Origin: Bacteroidota bacterium
Lineage (GTDB): Bacteria > Bacteroidota > Bacteroidia > Flavobacteriales > Flavobacteriaceae
DNA: 6,999 bases
Direction: 5' to 3'
Assembly (NCBI GenBank): GCA_023393485.1
Contig: JAEWLD010000169.1
Location: 1-6,999, forward strand
Shown piece by piece: positions 1-6,344 of this stretch. The notes under the pieces are model-generated. The model did no database searches, was not told where the DNA came from, and was given only the letters and a program-made list of their open reading frames with translations. Each line of letters begins with the position of its first letter. Positions within the stretch are counted from its first letter, which is position 1. The position numbers were made by a program, and so were the translations under genes.

Positions 1-1346
1 GAGCCGAAGATTACATTTTTGAAGCCCTTGACTGGCTTGGGATTTCTCCGTCTGAAACTATCGGGCGCAATGAGAAATTCGGGCCTTACCGCCAGAGTGA
101 GCGCAAACATTTGTATAAGCAATACGCCGATGCATTGATCGCTTCCGGAAACGCCTATTACGCATTTGATACGGCCGAGGCGCTGGATTCGCACCGCAAA
201 GACCATGAGCAGAAGGGTAAGACGTTTATTTATAATCACCATAACAGGCTCAAACTCGATAATTCACTGAAAATGAGCGATGAAGAAACCAAAAAGCGCA
301 TCGGTTCCGGCGAGGCTTACGTCGTTCGTTTTAAAACGCCTGTTGACGAAACGCTCCATTTGCACGACATGATCCGTGGCGACATAAAATTCGAAACCAA
401 TTTGCTCGACGACAAAGTCCTTTTCAAAAGCGACGGCATGCCGACTTACCATCTGGCCAACATCGTCGACGATCACCTGCAGGAAACTTCACACGTCATC
501 CGAGGCGAAGAATGGTTGCCGTCAATGCCGCTGCACGTGCTGCTGTATCGCGCATTTGGCTGGGAAGCGCCTGAATTTGCGCATTTGCCATTGATTTTAA
601 AACCTGTCGGCAACGGCAAATTGTCAAAGCGCGATGGCGACAAAATGGGCTTTCCGGTTTTTCCGCTTGAATGGAAGTCTCTCGAAGGCGTTTCATCCGG
701 ATATCGCGAAAAAGGCTATTTTCCCGAAGCTGTAATTAATTTCCTTGCGCTTTTGGGTTGGAACGACGGCACAGACAAAGAACTTTTCACGCTTGACGAA
801 CTGGCCGAATCTTTTGATCTGGGCCGCGTCCATAAAGCCGGCGCGAAGTTCGATCCCGAGAAAAACAAATGGTTCAACCATCAATACCTGATGCGTCGCA
901 GCGACGAATCGTTGGCCGATGATTTCGATAAAATCCTCAAGGAAAAAGACGTCGAAAAACCGAAAGATTTCATAACGCGCGATGTTTCACTTATTAAGGA
1001 ACGCGCTGATTTCGTGACCGATTTTTGGGAACTGGGTGACTATTTCTTCGTCGCGCCCAACTATTATGACGAAAAAGCCGCTAAAAACTGGAAGGAAGAA
1101 ACCGCCGAAATCATGAGCAATCTGATTGATGTGATTGAAAACGTCGATAATTATAACTCGGCCGAAATTGAAACAGTCGTAAAAGACTGGATCGCCGCCA
1201 ACGGAATTGGAATGGGCAAAGTCATGCAACCATTCAGGCTGAGTCTTGTCGGCGCTTTAAAAGGCCCGCATTTGTTTGACATTGCTGAAATGATCGGCAA
1301 GGAAGAAACAATCAAACGCATCAAGCACGCGATTGCCAATCTGTAA
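1..1346 (+). CDS. gltX: Glutamyl-tRNA synthetase (GluRS), 5'-truncated by the window edge
   Basis: Class I aminoacyl-tRNA synthetase that charges tRNA-Glu with glutamate in the cytoplasm (EC 6.1.1.17). The frame is open from base 3, giving 447 visible residues. Family members are about 500 residues, so roughly 55 N-terminal residues, including the HIGH signature, lie outside the window. The TTG at 111 is an internal leucine codon, not a start. Visible landmarks are the early FGPYRQSER stretch, the HVIRGEEWLPS segment of the catalytic fold, and the KMSKS-type loop KLSKR at 618-632. The loop is followed by a GFPVFPLEW insert that I associate with Bacteroidota GluRS. The C-terminal anticodon-binding region is intact and ends at TAA 1344-1346. 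That stop abuts the stop of the opposing gene, and no terminator hairpin is seen, so the transcript probably runs into antisense of that gene. With glnS nearby, a discriminating GluRS is inferred. Confidence 0.97.
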   Translation, partial: AEDYIFEALDWLGISPSETIGRNEKFGPYRQSERKHLYKQYADALIASGNAYYAFDTAEALDSHRKDHEQKGKTFIYNHHNRLKLDNSLKMSDEETKKRIGSGEAYVVRFKTPVDETLHLHDMIRGDIKFETNLLDDKVLFKSDGMPTYHLANIVDDHLQETSHVIRGEEWLPSMPLHVLLYRAFGWEAPEFAHLPLILKPVGNGKLSKRDGDKMGFPVFPLEWKSLEGVSSGYREKGYFPEAVINFLALLGWNDGTDKELFTLDELAESFDLGRVHKAGAKFDPEKNKWFNHQYLMRRSDESLADDFDKILKEKDVEKPKDFITRDVSLIKERADFVTDFWELGDYFFVAPNYYDEKAAKNWKEETAEIMSNLIDVIENVDNYNSAEIETVVKDWIAANGIGMGKVMQPFRLSLVGALKGPHLFDIAEMIGKEETIKRIKHAIANL

Positions 1347-1940
1347 TCACGGGCACAAAAGATACGGCGATTGTTTTAAAAACGACGCGATATCGCCTTC
1401 AATCAACGAATTGTTTGGCGTATTGGCAAAATAGGCCAACCGTTCCATCACTTCAACGCAATCGCCGAAATAAAGCTCAAGCTGCGCCTTGGCTTTGATG
1501 CGCTTTTTGATGTTTTTGTCGTCATTGTTTTCAGTAAACGAAATCCTCTCGATGACCTTGCTGCCTTCCAAAACCAGCATTTCATGGTTGACGTAACGAA
1601 CGTTGAAACCGCCTGTAGAGGTTACGATTTCCTTAGTCAGTGTGGCGAGCGTCAATCCGTCGTGCCGGGCAATCACAAAAAAAGGTTTTTGTTTGTTACC
1701 CACTTTCAGCATCTCGAACCGCTTGCCCTGATAAGTCATTTTCTCTAGGTTTTTTAGGGCTAATTGTTGGGCAACGGCTTCACCTTTTGGTGCAAAAGTC
1801 AGTAGTTTGTGGCGCAAATCGATTTTGACCGATTCGCCGTTTATCGCGGTACGCGTTCCATCGGCTTTAAAAATCGAATCCTGTCCGAATGAACTCGCGG
1901 TGATAAAAATAAATATGATATATAGTTGTCTTGTTATCAT
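1347..1940 (-). CDS. Exported protein of unknown function
   Basis: I do not recognise a family. The 197-residue product starts with a signal peptide: MITRQ, a hydrophobic run (residues 6-14), then SSFG before Q20, with likely cleavage at G19/Q20. The mature protein begins DSIFKADG and reads as mixed beta and charged sequence, followed by a lysine-rich stretch around residues 140-155 and a cysteine-containing tail (GDC and a final LLCP). No lipobox is present, so a periplasmic or surface location is inferred. The ATG at 1940-1938 is preferred over an upstream TTG at 1979, because it places the signal peptide at the N terminus and avoids overlap with the upstream gene. It lies 23 bp downstream of the barrel gene on the same strand, so the two are probably co-transcribed. 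Its TGA stop touches the gltX stop tail to tail. Confidence 0.8.
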   Translation of the reverse strand: MITRQLYIIFIFITASSFGQDSIFKADGTRTAINGESVKIDLRHKLLTFAPKGEAVAQQLALKNLEKMTYQGKRFEMLKVGNKQKPFFVIARHDGLTLATLTKEIVTSTGGFNVRYVNHEMLVLEGSKVIERISFTENNDDKNIKKRIKAKAQLELYFGDCVEVMERLAYFANTPNNSLIEGDIASFLKQSPYLLCP

Positions 1941-1963
1941 GATTGGGGCTTTTACTTGCGACT

Positions 1964-2593
1964 TTACAGGTAAAAACAAAGGTTTCCGCCGAGTATCATT
2001 CCGTTGCCTTTGATGCTGCCGCCTGCCGCATCTTCAAGTCCGCGAAACATGTTGGTAAGGCCGTACTGGGCGAACAAATGCACGCGAAGTTGCCTGATGC
2101 CCGCAGTGATGCCAACAGTCGGGTAAAAATTAAACACCTTGATTTCCTGGATATCTTTCATCGTTGTGCCGATGCCGTCAATTGGCGTGAGTTCCTTGTT
2201 TTCATCGAAGTCGAGTTTACCGTTGAATTGGAACATCGGCCCAAACTCGACACTCAAATGATTTTCGATGAATTTATAGCTCAAAAGTACTGAAATCTGC
2301 GCCGACTGGATTTTGGCCTCAACGTCTGAAAGCAGCGGATCCGATGACTCGACAGTAAACTTATTTTCACTGAACCTGATGTCGTAAACCATATCAAAAT
2401 CATTGTAGAAATTACCACGGACAGACAATCCGGCGTTCCAACCCATGCCAGGTTTCGAGTCGAAATTATCCGAATTGACCGTAAACTGGTTGACACCGAG
2501 GCTGATGCCGATGCGATTCGAATCTTTTTCATCATATTGCGCGCTCGCAGTTAGGGCTGCAAAAGCCAAAAGAGCAGAAAGCAGTGTTTTCAT
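1964..2593 (-). CDS. Small outer-membrane beta-barrel protein (porin-like/PorT-type superfamily)
   Basis: This 209-residue protein begins with a clear signal peptide (MKTLLSALLAFAALTASA, cleavage before Q19). The mature part has short alternating hydrophobic and polar segments separated by acidic turns. Examples are WNAGLSVRGNFYNDF, SAQISVLLSYKF, HLSVEFGPMFQF and YPTVGITAGIRQLRVHLFAQYGL. The chain ends in the aromatic and hydrophobic residues FYL. This pattern, with family length near 200 residues, fits the 8-strand outer-membrane beta-barrel families common in Bacteroidota; the exact family and any ligand cannot be told by eye. ATG at 2593-2591 is chosen over an upstream in-frame start at 2617, because the signal peptide begins here and a promoter box overlaps the longer version. 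It is the first gene of a two-gene unit with the exported protein at 1347-1940, and is divergent from the SPFH gene. Confidence 0.83.
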   Translation of the reverse strand: MKTLLSALLAFAALTASAQYDEKDSNRIGISLGVNQFTVNSDNFDSKPGMGWNAGLSVRGNFYNDFDMVYDIRFSENKFTVESSDPLLSDVEAKIQSAQISVLLSYKFIENHLSVEFGPMFQFNGKLDFDENKELTPIDGIGTTMKDIQEIKVFNFYPTVGITAGIRQLRVHLFAQYGLTNMFRGLEDAAGGSIKGNGMILGGNLCFYL

Positions 2594-2614
2594 TTTGATT
2601 GGGCGTTTATCAAA

Positions 2615-2622
2615 CAAACCTA
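2615..2622 (-). promoter_or_regulatory. Candidate Bacteroidota -7 box (TAGGTTTG) for the barrel operon
   Basis: Read on the - strand, these bases are TAGGTTTG, an exact match to the Bacteroidota sigma-factor -7 consensus TAnnTTTG. The box lies 21 bases upstream of the ATG at 2593. No TTTG-type -33 element is seen at the usual distance, so the call rests on one element and its position. The leader would be very short. Confidence 0.4.
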
Positions 2623-2669
2623 AAGTATTTTTCGTATTTTAACCGTAATTTTCAACTAAATTCTTCCCT

Positions 2670-3650
2670 ATGAACTACTTTGTAATGGGTGCCTTATTTA
2701 TAGGTCTCATCCTTCTTCTGTCATCATTTTTTACCGTTAAGCAGCAAACTGCGGTCATTGTTGAACGATTCGGCCGGTTTTTGAGCATCCGCCACGCCGG
2801 TTTACAGTTAAAACTGCCGATTATCGACAAAATCGCGGGCCGCATCAATCTGAAAATCCAACAACTTGACGTCATCATCGAGACCAAAACCAAAGACAAC
2901 GTGTTTGTCAAAATGAAGGTTTCGGTGCAATTCATGGTGATCAAGGACAAGGTTTTCGATGCGTTTTACAGGCTCGAATATCCGCATGACCAGATTACCG
3001 CTTATGTATTTGATGTCGTTCGCGCCGAAGTGCCGAAGCTTAAACTCGACGACGTTTTCGAGCGCAAGGATGACATTGCCATCGCCGTAAAACGCGAACT
3101 CAATGAAGCGATGACGACTTACGGCTATGACATCATCAACACGCTTGTCACCGACATTGATCCCGATATCCAGGTCAAAAATGCGATGAACCGCATCAAT
3201 GCTGCCGATCGTGAAAAGACGGCGACCGAATTCGAAGCCGAAAGCACGCGCATCCGAATTGTCGCCAAAGCCAAAGCCGAAGCCGAAAGTAAACGCCTTC
3301 AAGGTCAAGGTATTGCAGACCAACGGCGTGAAATTGCCCGTGGGCTGGTTGAAAGCGTTGATGTTCTCAATAAAGTCGGCATCAATTCCCAAGAAGCATC
3401 GGCGCTGATCGTTGTGACGCAACATTACGATACTTTGCAAGCCATCGGCGGTGATACCAACTCAAACCTGATCCTGCTGCCCAATACGCCGGGTGCGGCA
3501 AGCGATATGCTCAACAACATGGTTTCGTCGTTTTCAGCTGCGAACCAGGTTGGCGAAGCGATGAAACATCCGCGTAAAAAACCTGAGAAAAAAGACAATC
3601 CGCACGGTTCAGATTATCAAACGCTAAAGGATGGCGGCGAAATCGAATAA
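2670..3650 (+). CDS. SPFH/band-7 membrane protein, HIR-like (stomatin/prohibitin superfamily)
   Basis: This 326-residue protein is a membrane-anchored scaffold of the SPFH superfamily, which forms oligomeric rings or microdomains at membranes. Residues 4-22 form one hydrophobic N-terminal segment. The SPFH domain follows: TAVIVERFGRF (27-37), IQQLDVIIETKTKDNVFV (63-80), AYVFDVVRAEVPKLKLDDVFE (from 111) and YGYDIINTLVTDIDPD (151-166). Next comes an Ala/Glu/Lys-rich coiled coil (about 180-210) and then GQGIADQRREI. The distal part has VTQHYDTLQAIG (249-260) and LLPNTPGA. From memory these blocks match plant hypersensitive-induced-reaction (HIR) proteins more closely than HflK/HflC or YbbK/QmcA. 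The last 30 residues are a lysine-rich, probably disordered tail. It is monocistronic: divergent from the barrel gene across 76 bp and closed by the hairpin at 3653-3681. No NfeD or protease gene adjoins it, so its client is unknown. The ATG has no Shine-Dalgarno sequence. Confidence 0.93.
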   Translation: MNYFVMGALFIGLILLLSSFFTVKQQTAVIVERFGRFLSIRHAGLQLKLPIIDKIAGRINLKIQQLDVIIETKTKDNVFVKMKVSVQFMVIKDKVFDAFYRLEYPHDQITAYVFDVVRAEVPKLKLDDVFERKDDIAIAVKRELNEAMTTYGYDIINTLVTDIDPDIQVKNAMNRINAADREKTATEFEAESTRIRIVAKAKAEAESKRLQGQGIADQRREIARGLVESVDVLNKVGINSQEASALIVVTQHYDTLQAIGGDTNSNLILLPNTPGAASDMLNNMVSSFSAANQVGEAMKHPRKKPEKKDNPHGSDYQTLKDGGEIE

Positions 3651-3652
3651 CG

Positions 3653-3681
3653 AAAAAGAGGCAATCACGCCTCTTTTTTTT
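3653..3681. terminator. Bidirectional intrinsic terminator between convergent genes
   Basis: A perfect 10-bp stem (AAAAAGAGGC at 3653-3662 with GCCTCTTTTT at 3669-3678) encloses the 6-base loop AATCAC. On the + strand the GC core is followed by eight T (3674-3681), terminating the SPFH transcript three bases after its stop. On the - strand the complement of 3653-3657 gives a five-U tail, so it can also terminate the YtxH-like gene, whose stop codon (3682-3680) overlaps the T tract. Confidence 0.9.
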
Positions 3682-3979
3682 ATTTCATGCCTGACACCTC
3701 TTTTTTAAGATTTGCCAGCTTGGTTTCAAGGAACGAAATGACATCTTCAGACTTGTGGTTCATATCTGCCATGATATCTGAATAAGCCTGTTCGGCGCTT
3801 GCCTTCGCTTTTTTCTTTAAGCTTTCATATTTGCCGCCGAGGTCCGCTTTGCCTTCATCAATTTTTCCTTTGAGTTTTTTGCGGGTTTCCGATCCCTTTT
3901 CGGGCGCCATCAAAATTCCGATTCCGGCACCGATCGCGACGCCTGCCAGAAGCGCCAATCCTATTCCTGTTTTTGACAT
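3680..3979 (-). CDS. YtxH-domain small membrane protein
   Basis: The product is 99 residues. Residues 5-25 are a glycine-rich hydrophobic segment running into MAPEKGSETRKKLKGKI, the hallmark of the YtxH family (a membrane helix followed by AP-x-x-G-x-E-T-R-x-x-L). The rest is a Lys/Glu/Ala-rich amphipathic helix, likely a coiled coil facing the cytoplasm (about residues 30-97). Family members are linked to general stress in some bacteria, but their biochemical role is not established. ATG at 3979-3977 is chosen over an upstream in-frame TTG-type extension to 4042, because it puts the glycine-rich helix at the N terminus as in the family. The gene stands alone: glnS upstream on the same strand ends in its own terminator about 250 bp away. 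It converges on the SPFH gene and shares that terminator. Confidence 0.87.
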   Translation of the reverse strand: MSKTGIGLALLAGVAIGAGIGILMAPEKGSETRKKLKGKIDEGKADLGGKYESLKKKAKASAEQAYSDIMADMNHKSEDVISFLETKLANLKKEVSGMK

Positions 3980-4107
3980 GACTTTATTTTTTTGGTTAAC
4001 ACTTAAAATTACGCGCAAATTGAATCGGCAGCTGTTAAGCACGCGTTAAAGTGTCAGTCAAAAGGGCAAAAATTAAAATAAGCCGATTTAAGGGACTTTT
4101 TATCGTA

Positions 4108-4127
4108 CGAATGTCGAATCACATTCG
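4108..4127. repeat. 7-bp inverted repeat CGAATGT / ACATTCG
   Basis: CGAATGT (4108-4114) and ACATTCG (4121-4127) are perfect reverse complements around the 6-base loop CGAATC. The spacing would suit a dimeric regulator operator or a small hairpin. It lies about 130 bp upstream of the YtxH-like ATG. It lacks a U tract directly after the stem, so it is not a good terminator. Confidence 0.45.
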
Positions 4128-4173
4128 CCATTTTTAAAAATTAAACAGATTCAATTTGTGAACGCTGGTTTCT

Positions 4174-4213
4174 ATTGGTAAAACCAATTATAAATTAAAA
4201 TAATATTGGTTTT
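4174..4213. repeat. Nested ATTGGT inverted-repeat cluster
   Basis: Three half-sites are present. ATTGGT (4174-4179) pairs with ACCAAT (4183-4188) across 3 bases. The overlapping AAAACCAAT (4180-4188) pairs perfectly over 9 bp with ATTGGTTTT (4205-4213) across a 16-base AT-only loop. The middle site can therefore pair with either side, giving two mutually exclusive hairpins. It sits directly downstream of the glnS terminator in the direction of glnS transcription. Confidence 0.55.
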
Positions 4214-4222
4214 CTAAATAAT

Positions 4223-4250
4223 AAAAAAAGCGAACGTCTACGTCCGCTTT
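4223..4250 (-). terminator. Intrinsic terminator of glnS
   Basis: On the - strand a 10-bp stem, AAAGCGGACG with CGTTCGCTTT, closes the loop TAGA and is followed by seven U (complement of 4223-4229). One pair is G-U in - strand RNA; the same position is an A-C mismatch in + strand RNA, so the hairpin is oriented for glnS. It lies 24 bp past the glnS stop codon. Confidence 0.9.
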
Positions 4251-4274
4251 CCATATTCAAAAACTATTGTAAGT

Positions 4275-6245
4275 TTAGCGCGTCAAATTTGCACGTTCTG
4301 ACATTGTTTCCAATTTTTCGAGCAACTCGGCATCGACATCAGATTTTGAAATTCTGTCGCTGTACTTAAATATCCAATTTGCGAACAACAATGAACTTTT
4401 GTTGTTGTTGACATTTTTTCGGATTGCATTCTGAAGAAGTGAAAAACTCGTCACCGATTTAATGTTTCCGGCGACAGACTTCTCTACAGCCGCGCGCTCA
4501 TCATCGGTTGACGCCTTGAAATACCGATTGATTTCCTTCAAGCTATTGTTGATTGCATTTTCCTCTTTTTTGCCTTTTTCTTCCCAAGCGTCTTTAAGCC
4601 CGACGGTTTTGTTGAAAACCAATTTTTCGGCTGTAGAATCCTTGTCTACAGTGAAATACCCGATGCGTTGGAACTGGAATTTATCCTCATTTTTCGCGTC
4701 CTTCAAACTCGGTTCAACATAACCCGTGACCACTTTCAGCGAGTCGGGATTGACAAATTCGAGAAAGTCTTTTTCTTTGTGCGTGTCGGGCGCTTCATCG
4801 GTAAACAAGCGATCATACAAACGAATTTCCGCCTTCAAAGCGTGAGGCACGGAAACCCAATGCAACGTTCCGGAAACTTTTCTAAGACTGGCTTCACTGC
4901 CACTTCCGCTCAGTGAATCGGTATCATAAGTCGCGTGGATTTCGGTAATATTTCCCGTAGAATCCTTGATGAGGCTTTCGCCTTTAATAATATACGCATT
5001 TTTCAATCGGACTTCCTTGCCGATTGACAGTCGGAAAAACTTTGATGGCGCGTCTTCCATGAAATCCTCACGTTCGATATAGATCTCACGCGAAAACGGA
5101 ATCTTTCTAAATCCTGCGCTTTCATCTTCAGGATTGTTTTCGGCCTCGAGCCATTCCTCTTTTCCTTCGGGATAATTGGTGATGACGAGTCTGACCGGAT
5201 CGACGACCGACATTACGCGCGGCGCTATTTTGTTCAAATCTTCTCGGATACATGCCTCGAGCCGCGACACGTCAATCAAATTATCGCGTTTGGCAATCCC
5301 GATGGCGTCGGCAAAATTCCTGAGCGATGCCGGCGTATAGCCGCGACGCCGCAACCCGGAAATGGTCGACATTCTGGGATCATCCCAACCTGAAACGTAA
5401 TCATCCTCAACGAGTTTGAGCAATTTTCGTTTGCTCACAACTGTGTGCGACAAATTTCTACGCGCAAATTCACGCTGTTTCGGCCGGACGTTTTTATCAT
5501 CGTAAATCTGGTCTAAAAACCAATCGTATAATTCACGATGCGGCAAAAATTCAAGCGTACAAAACGAATGTGAGATGCTTTCGAGGTAATCGCTTTCGCC
5601 GTGCGCCCAGTCATACATCGGGTAAATGCACCAGCTTTCGCCGGTTCTGTGGTGATGTTTGTGCAGGATGCGATACATGATCGGGTCACGCATGAGCATG
5701 TTGGTCGATGCCATGTCAATCTTCGCTCGCAAAATATGCGTACCTTCGGCGAATTCGCCTTTTTTCATACGCTCGAACAAATCGAGATTTTCTTCAACCG
5801 AACGGTTCCTAAATGGCGAATCAACACCAGGCGTCGTCGGCGTGCCTTTTTGTTCGGCCATCGCTTCAGACGACTGGCTGTCTACATAGGCTTTGCCTTT
5901 TTTGATAAACTCGACGGCCCAATCGTACAATTGCTGGAAGTAGTCTGACGCATAACGTTCTTCGGCCCACTGATAGCCGAGCCATTGGATGTCGCGTTTG
6001 ATCGCATCGACATATTCTTGTTCTTCTTTAGCAGGATTGGTATCGTCAAAACGCAAGTTGACAGGCGCATTGTAATCGATTCCAAGCCCGAAATTGAGCG
6101 CAATCGAACTCGCATGCCCAATGTGCAAATAGCCGTTTGGCTCTGGCGGAAACCTGAATCGCAGCTTGTTTTGTGATAGACCTGATTTCAAATCTTCCTC
6201 GATGATCTGTTCGATGAAATTCAATGATTTTTCTGCTGTTGACAT
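4275..6245 (-). CDS. glnS: Glutaminyl-tRNA synthetase (GlnRS) with C-terminal extension
   Basis: Class I synthetase that attaches glutamine to tRNA-Gln in the cytoplasm (EC 6.1.1.18). The 656-residue protein has the GlnRS signature PPEPNGYLHIGHA (HIGH at 41-44) and LRFDDTNP (64-71). It also has the GlnRS-type segment YDWAHGESDYLESISHS (from 211) and a KMSKS equivalent VVSKR at 269-273. The two-barrel anticodon-binding half runs through FQRIGYFTVDKDSTAEK to the usual family end KTVGLKDAWEEKGKK at about residue 560. E. coli GlnRS is about 554 residues and stops there. Residues 561-656 are an extra, mostly helical and charged segment (LKEINRYF, NIKSVTSFSLLQNAIRK, SSLLFANWIFKYSD) too short for a full YqeY domain; I cannot assign it. 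The ATG at 6245 is the only suitable start. The gene is closed by the hairpin at 4223-4250 and is divergent from folB. Confidence 0.97.
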   Translation of the reverse strand: MSTAEKSLNFIEQIIEEDLKSGLSQNKLRFRFPPEPNGYLHIGHASSIALNFGLGIDYNAPVNLRFDDTNPAKEEQEYVDAIKRDIQWLGYQWAEERYASDYFQQLYDWAVEFIKKGKAYVDSQSSEAMAEQKGTPTTPGVDSPFRNRSVEENLDLFERMKKGEFAEGTHILRAKIDMASTNMLMRDPIMYRILHKHHHRTGESWCIYPMYDWAHGESDYLESISHSFCTLEFLPHRELYDWFLDQIYDDKNVRPKQREFARRNLSHTVVSKRKLLKLVEDDYVSGWDDPRMSTISGLRRRGYTPASLRNFADAIGIAKRDNLIDVSRLEACIREDLNKIAPRVMSVVDPVRLVITNYPEGKEEWLEAENNPEDESAGFRKIPFSREIYIEREDFMEDAPSKFFRLSIGKEVRLKNAYIIKGESLIKDSTGNITEIHATYDTDSLSGSGSEASLRKVSGTLHWVSVPHALKAEIRLYDRLFTDEAPDTHKEKDFLEFVNPDSLKVVTGYVEPSLKDAKNEDKFQFQRIGYFTVDKDSTAEKLVFNKTVGLKDAWEEKGKKEENAINNSLKEINRYFKASTDDERAAVEKSVAGNIKSVTSFSLLQNAIRKNVNNNKSSLLFANWIFKYSDRISKSDVDAELLEKLETMSERANLTR

Positions 6246-6262
6246 AATCGCAATTTGAAGGG

Positions 6263-6270
6263 CAAAGATA
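6263..6270 (-). promoter_or_regulatory. Candidate -7 box (TATCTTTG) for glnS
   Basis: Read on the - strand the bases are TATCTTTG, an exact TAnnTTTG match 17 bases upstream of the glnS ATG. A transcript starting a few bases after it would have a leader of only about ten bases, common in this phylum where no Shine-Dalgarno sequence is used. No clear TTTG -33 element is seen. Confidence 0.5.
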
Positions 6271-6291
6271 GTAAATGACGAGGTTTGATAG

Positions 6292-6299
6292 TATATTTG
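6292..6299 (+). promoter_or_regulatory. Candidate -7 box (TATATTTG) for folB
   Basis: TATATTTG matches TAnnTTTG exactly. It would start transcription near 6306, just before the first heptad array, giving folB a leader of about 135 bases. Only 21 bases separate this box from the glnS box, so two divergent polymerases could not occupy both at once. A -33 element is not evident. Confidence 0.4.
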
Positions 6300-6309
6300 G
6301 GGAGGATTT

Positions 6310-6344
6310 AGTGGCTAGTTGCTGGTTGTTAGCGGCTAGAAGCT
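6310..6344 (+). repeat. Degenerate heptad tandem array A (consensus AGTTGCT)
   Basis: Five consecutive 7-base units match AGTTGCT at 6, 7, 5, 5 and 5 of 7 positions, in the order AGTGGCT, AGTTGCT, GGTTGTT, AGCGGCT, AGAAGCT. The pattern then fades through 6351. The units lie in the presumed folB leader. They are the reverse-complement family of array B at 6408-6435. Confidence 0.7.

Larger units (their letters stand above)
3980..4274. other. 295-bp AT-rich spacer between the YtxH-like gene and glnS
   Basis: I find no credible coding region here; the longest in-frame ATG reading I checked is a few codons. The spacer holds the upstream region of the YtxH-like gene, a 7-bp inverted repeat at 4108-4127, a nested ATTGGT inverted-repeat cluster at 4174-4213, and the glnS terminator at 4223-4250. 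A weak promoter-like TAATTTTA sits about 26 bases upstream of the YtxH-like start on the - strand. It departs from TAnnTTTG at the last base. Confidence 0.6.

Noticed and set aside
111..113. TTG as a start for gltX
   Set aside because: The frame is open to the window edge, and the upstream residues (for example EALDWLGI and FGPYRQSER) are conserved GluRS sequence.
1943..2293. A 116-codon open frame on the + strand opposite the barrel gene
   Set aside because: It shadows the signal-peptide-bearing barrel gene, which has a credible promoter and fold; the + strand product has no domain character.
2646..2653. TAATTTTC as a -7 box for the SPFH gene
   Set aside because: It differs from TAnnTTTG at the final base, and no upstream element supports it in this AT-rich 76-bp spacer.
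2808..3440. A 210-codon open frame on the - strand opposite the SPFH gene
   Set aside because: It is antisense to a strongly conserved protein. Its FGFGFGFG-like composition simply mirrors the Ala/Lys/Glu coiled-coil codons, and it has no recognisable domain.
4108..4127. The CGAATGT/ACATTCG hairpin as a terminator
   Set aside because: The stem is only 7 bp with little GC, and no T tract follows directly on either strand; an operator-like repeat is the safer description.
5601..5948. A 115-codon open frame on the + strand opposite glnS
   Set aside because: It lies entirely inside the conserved catalytic half of GlnRS and shows only the composition expected of an antisense shadow.
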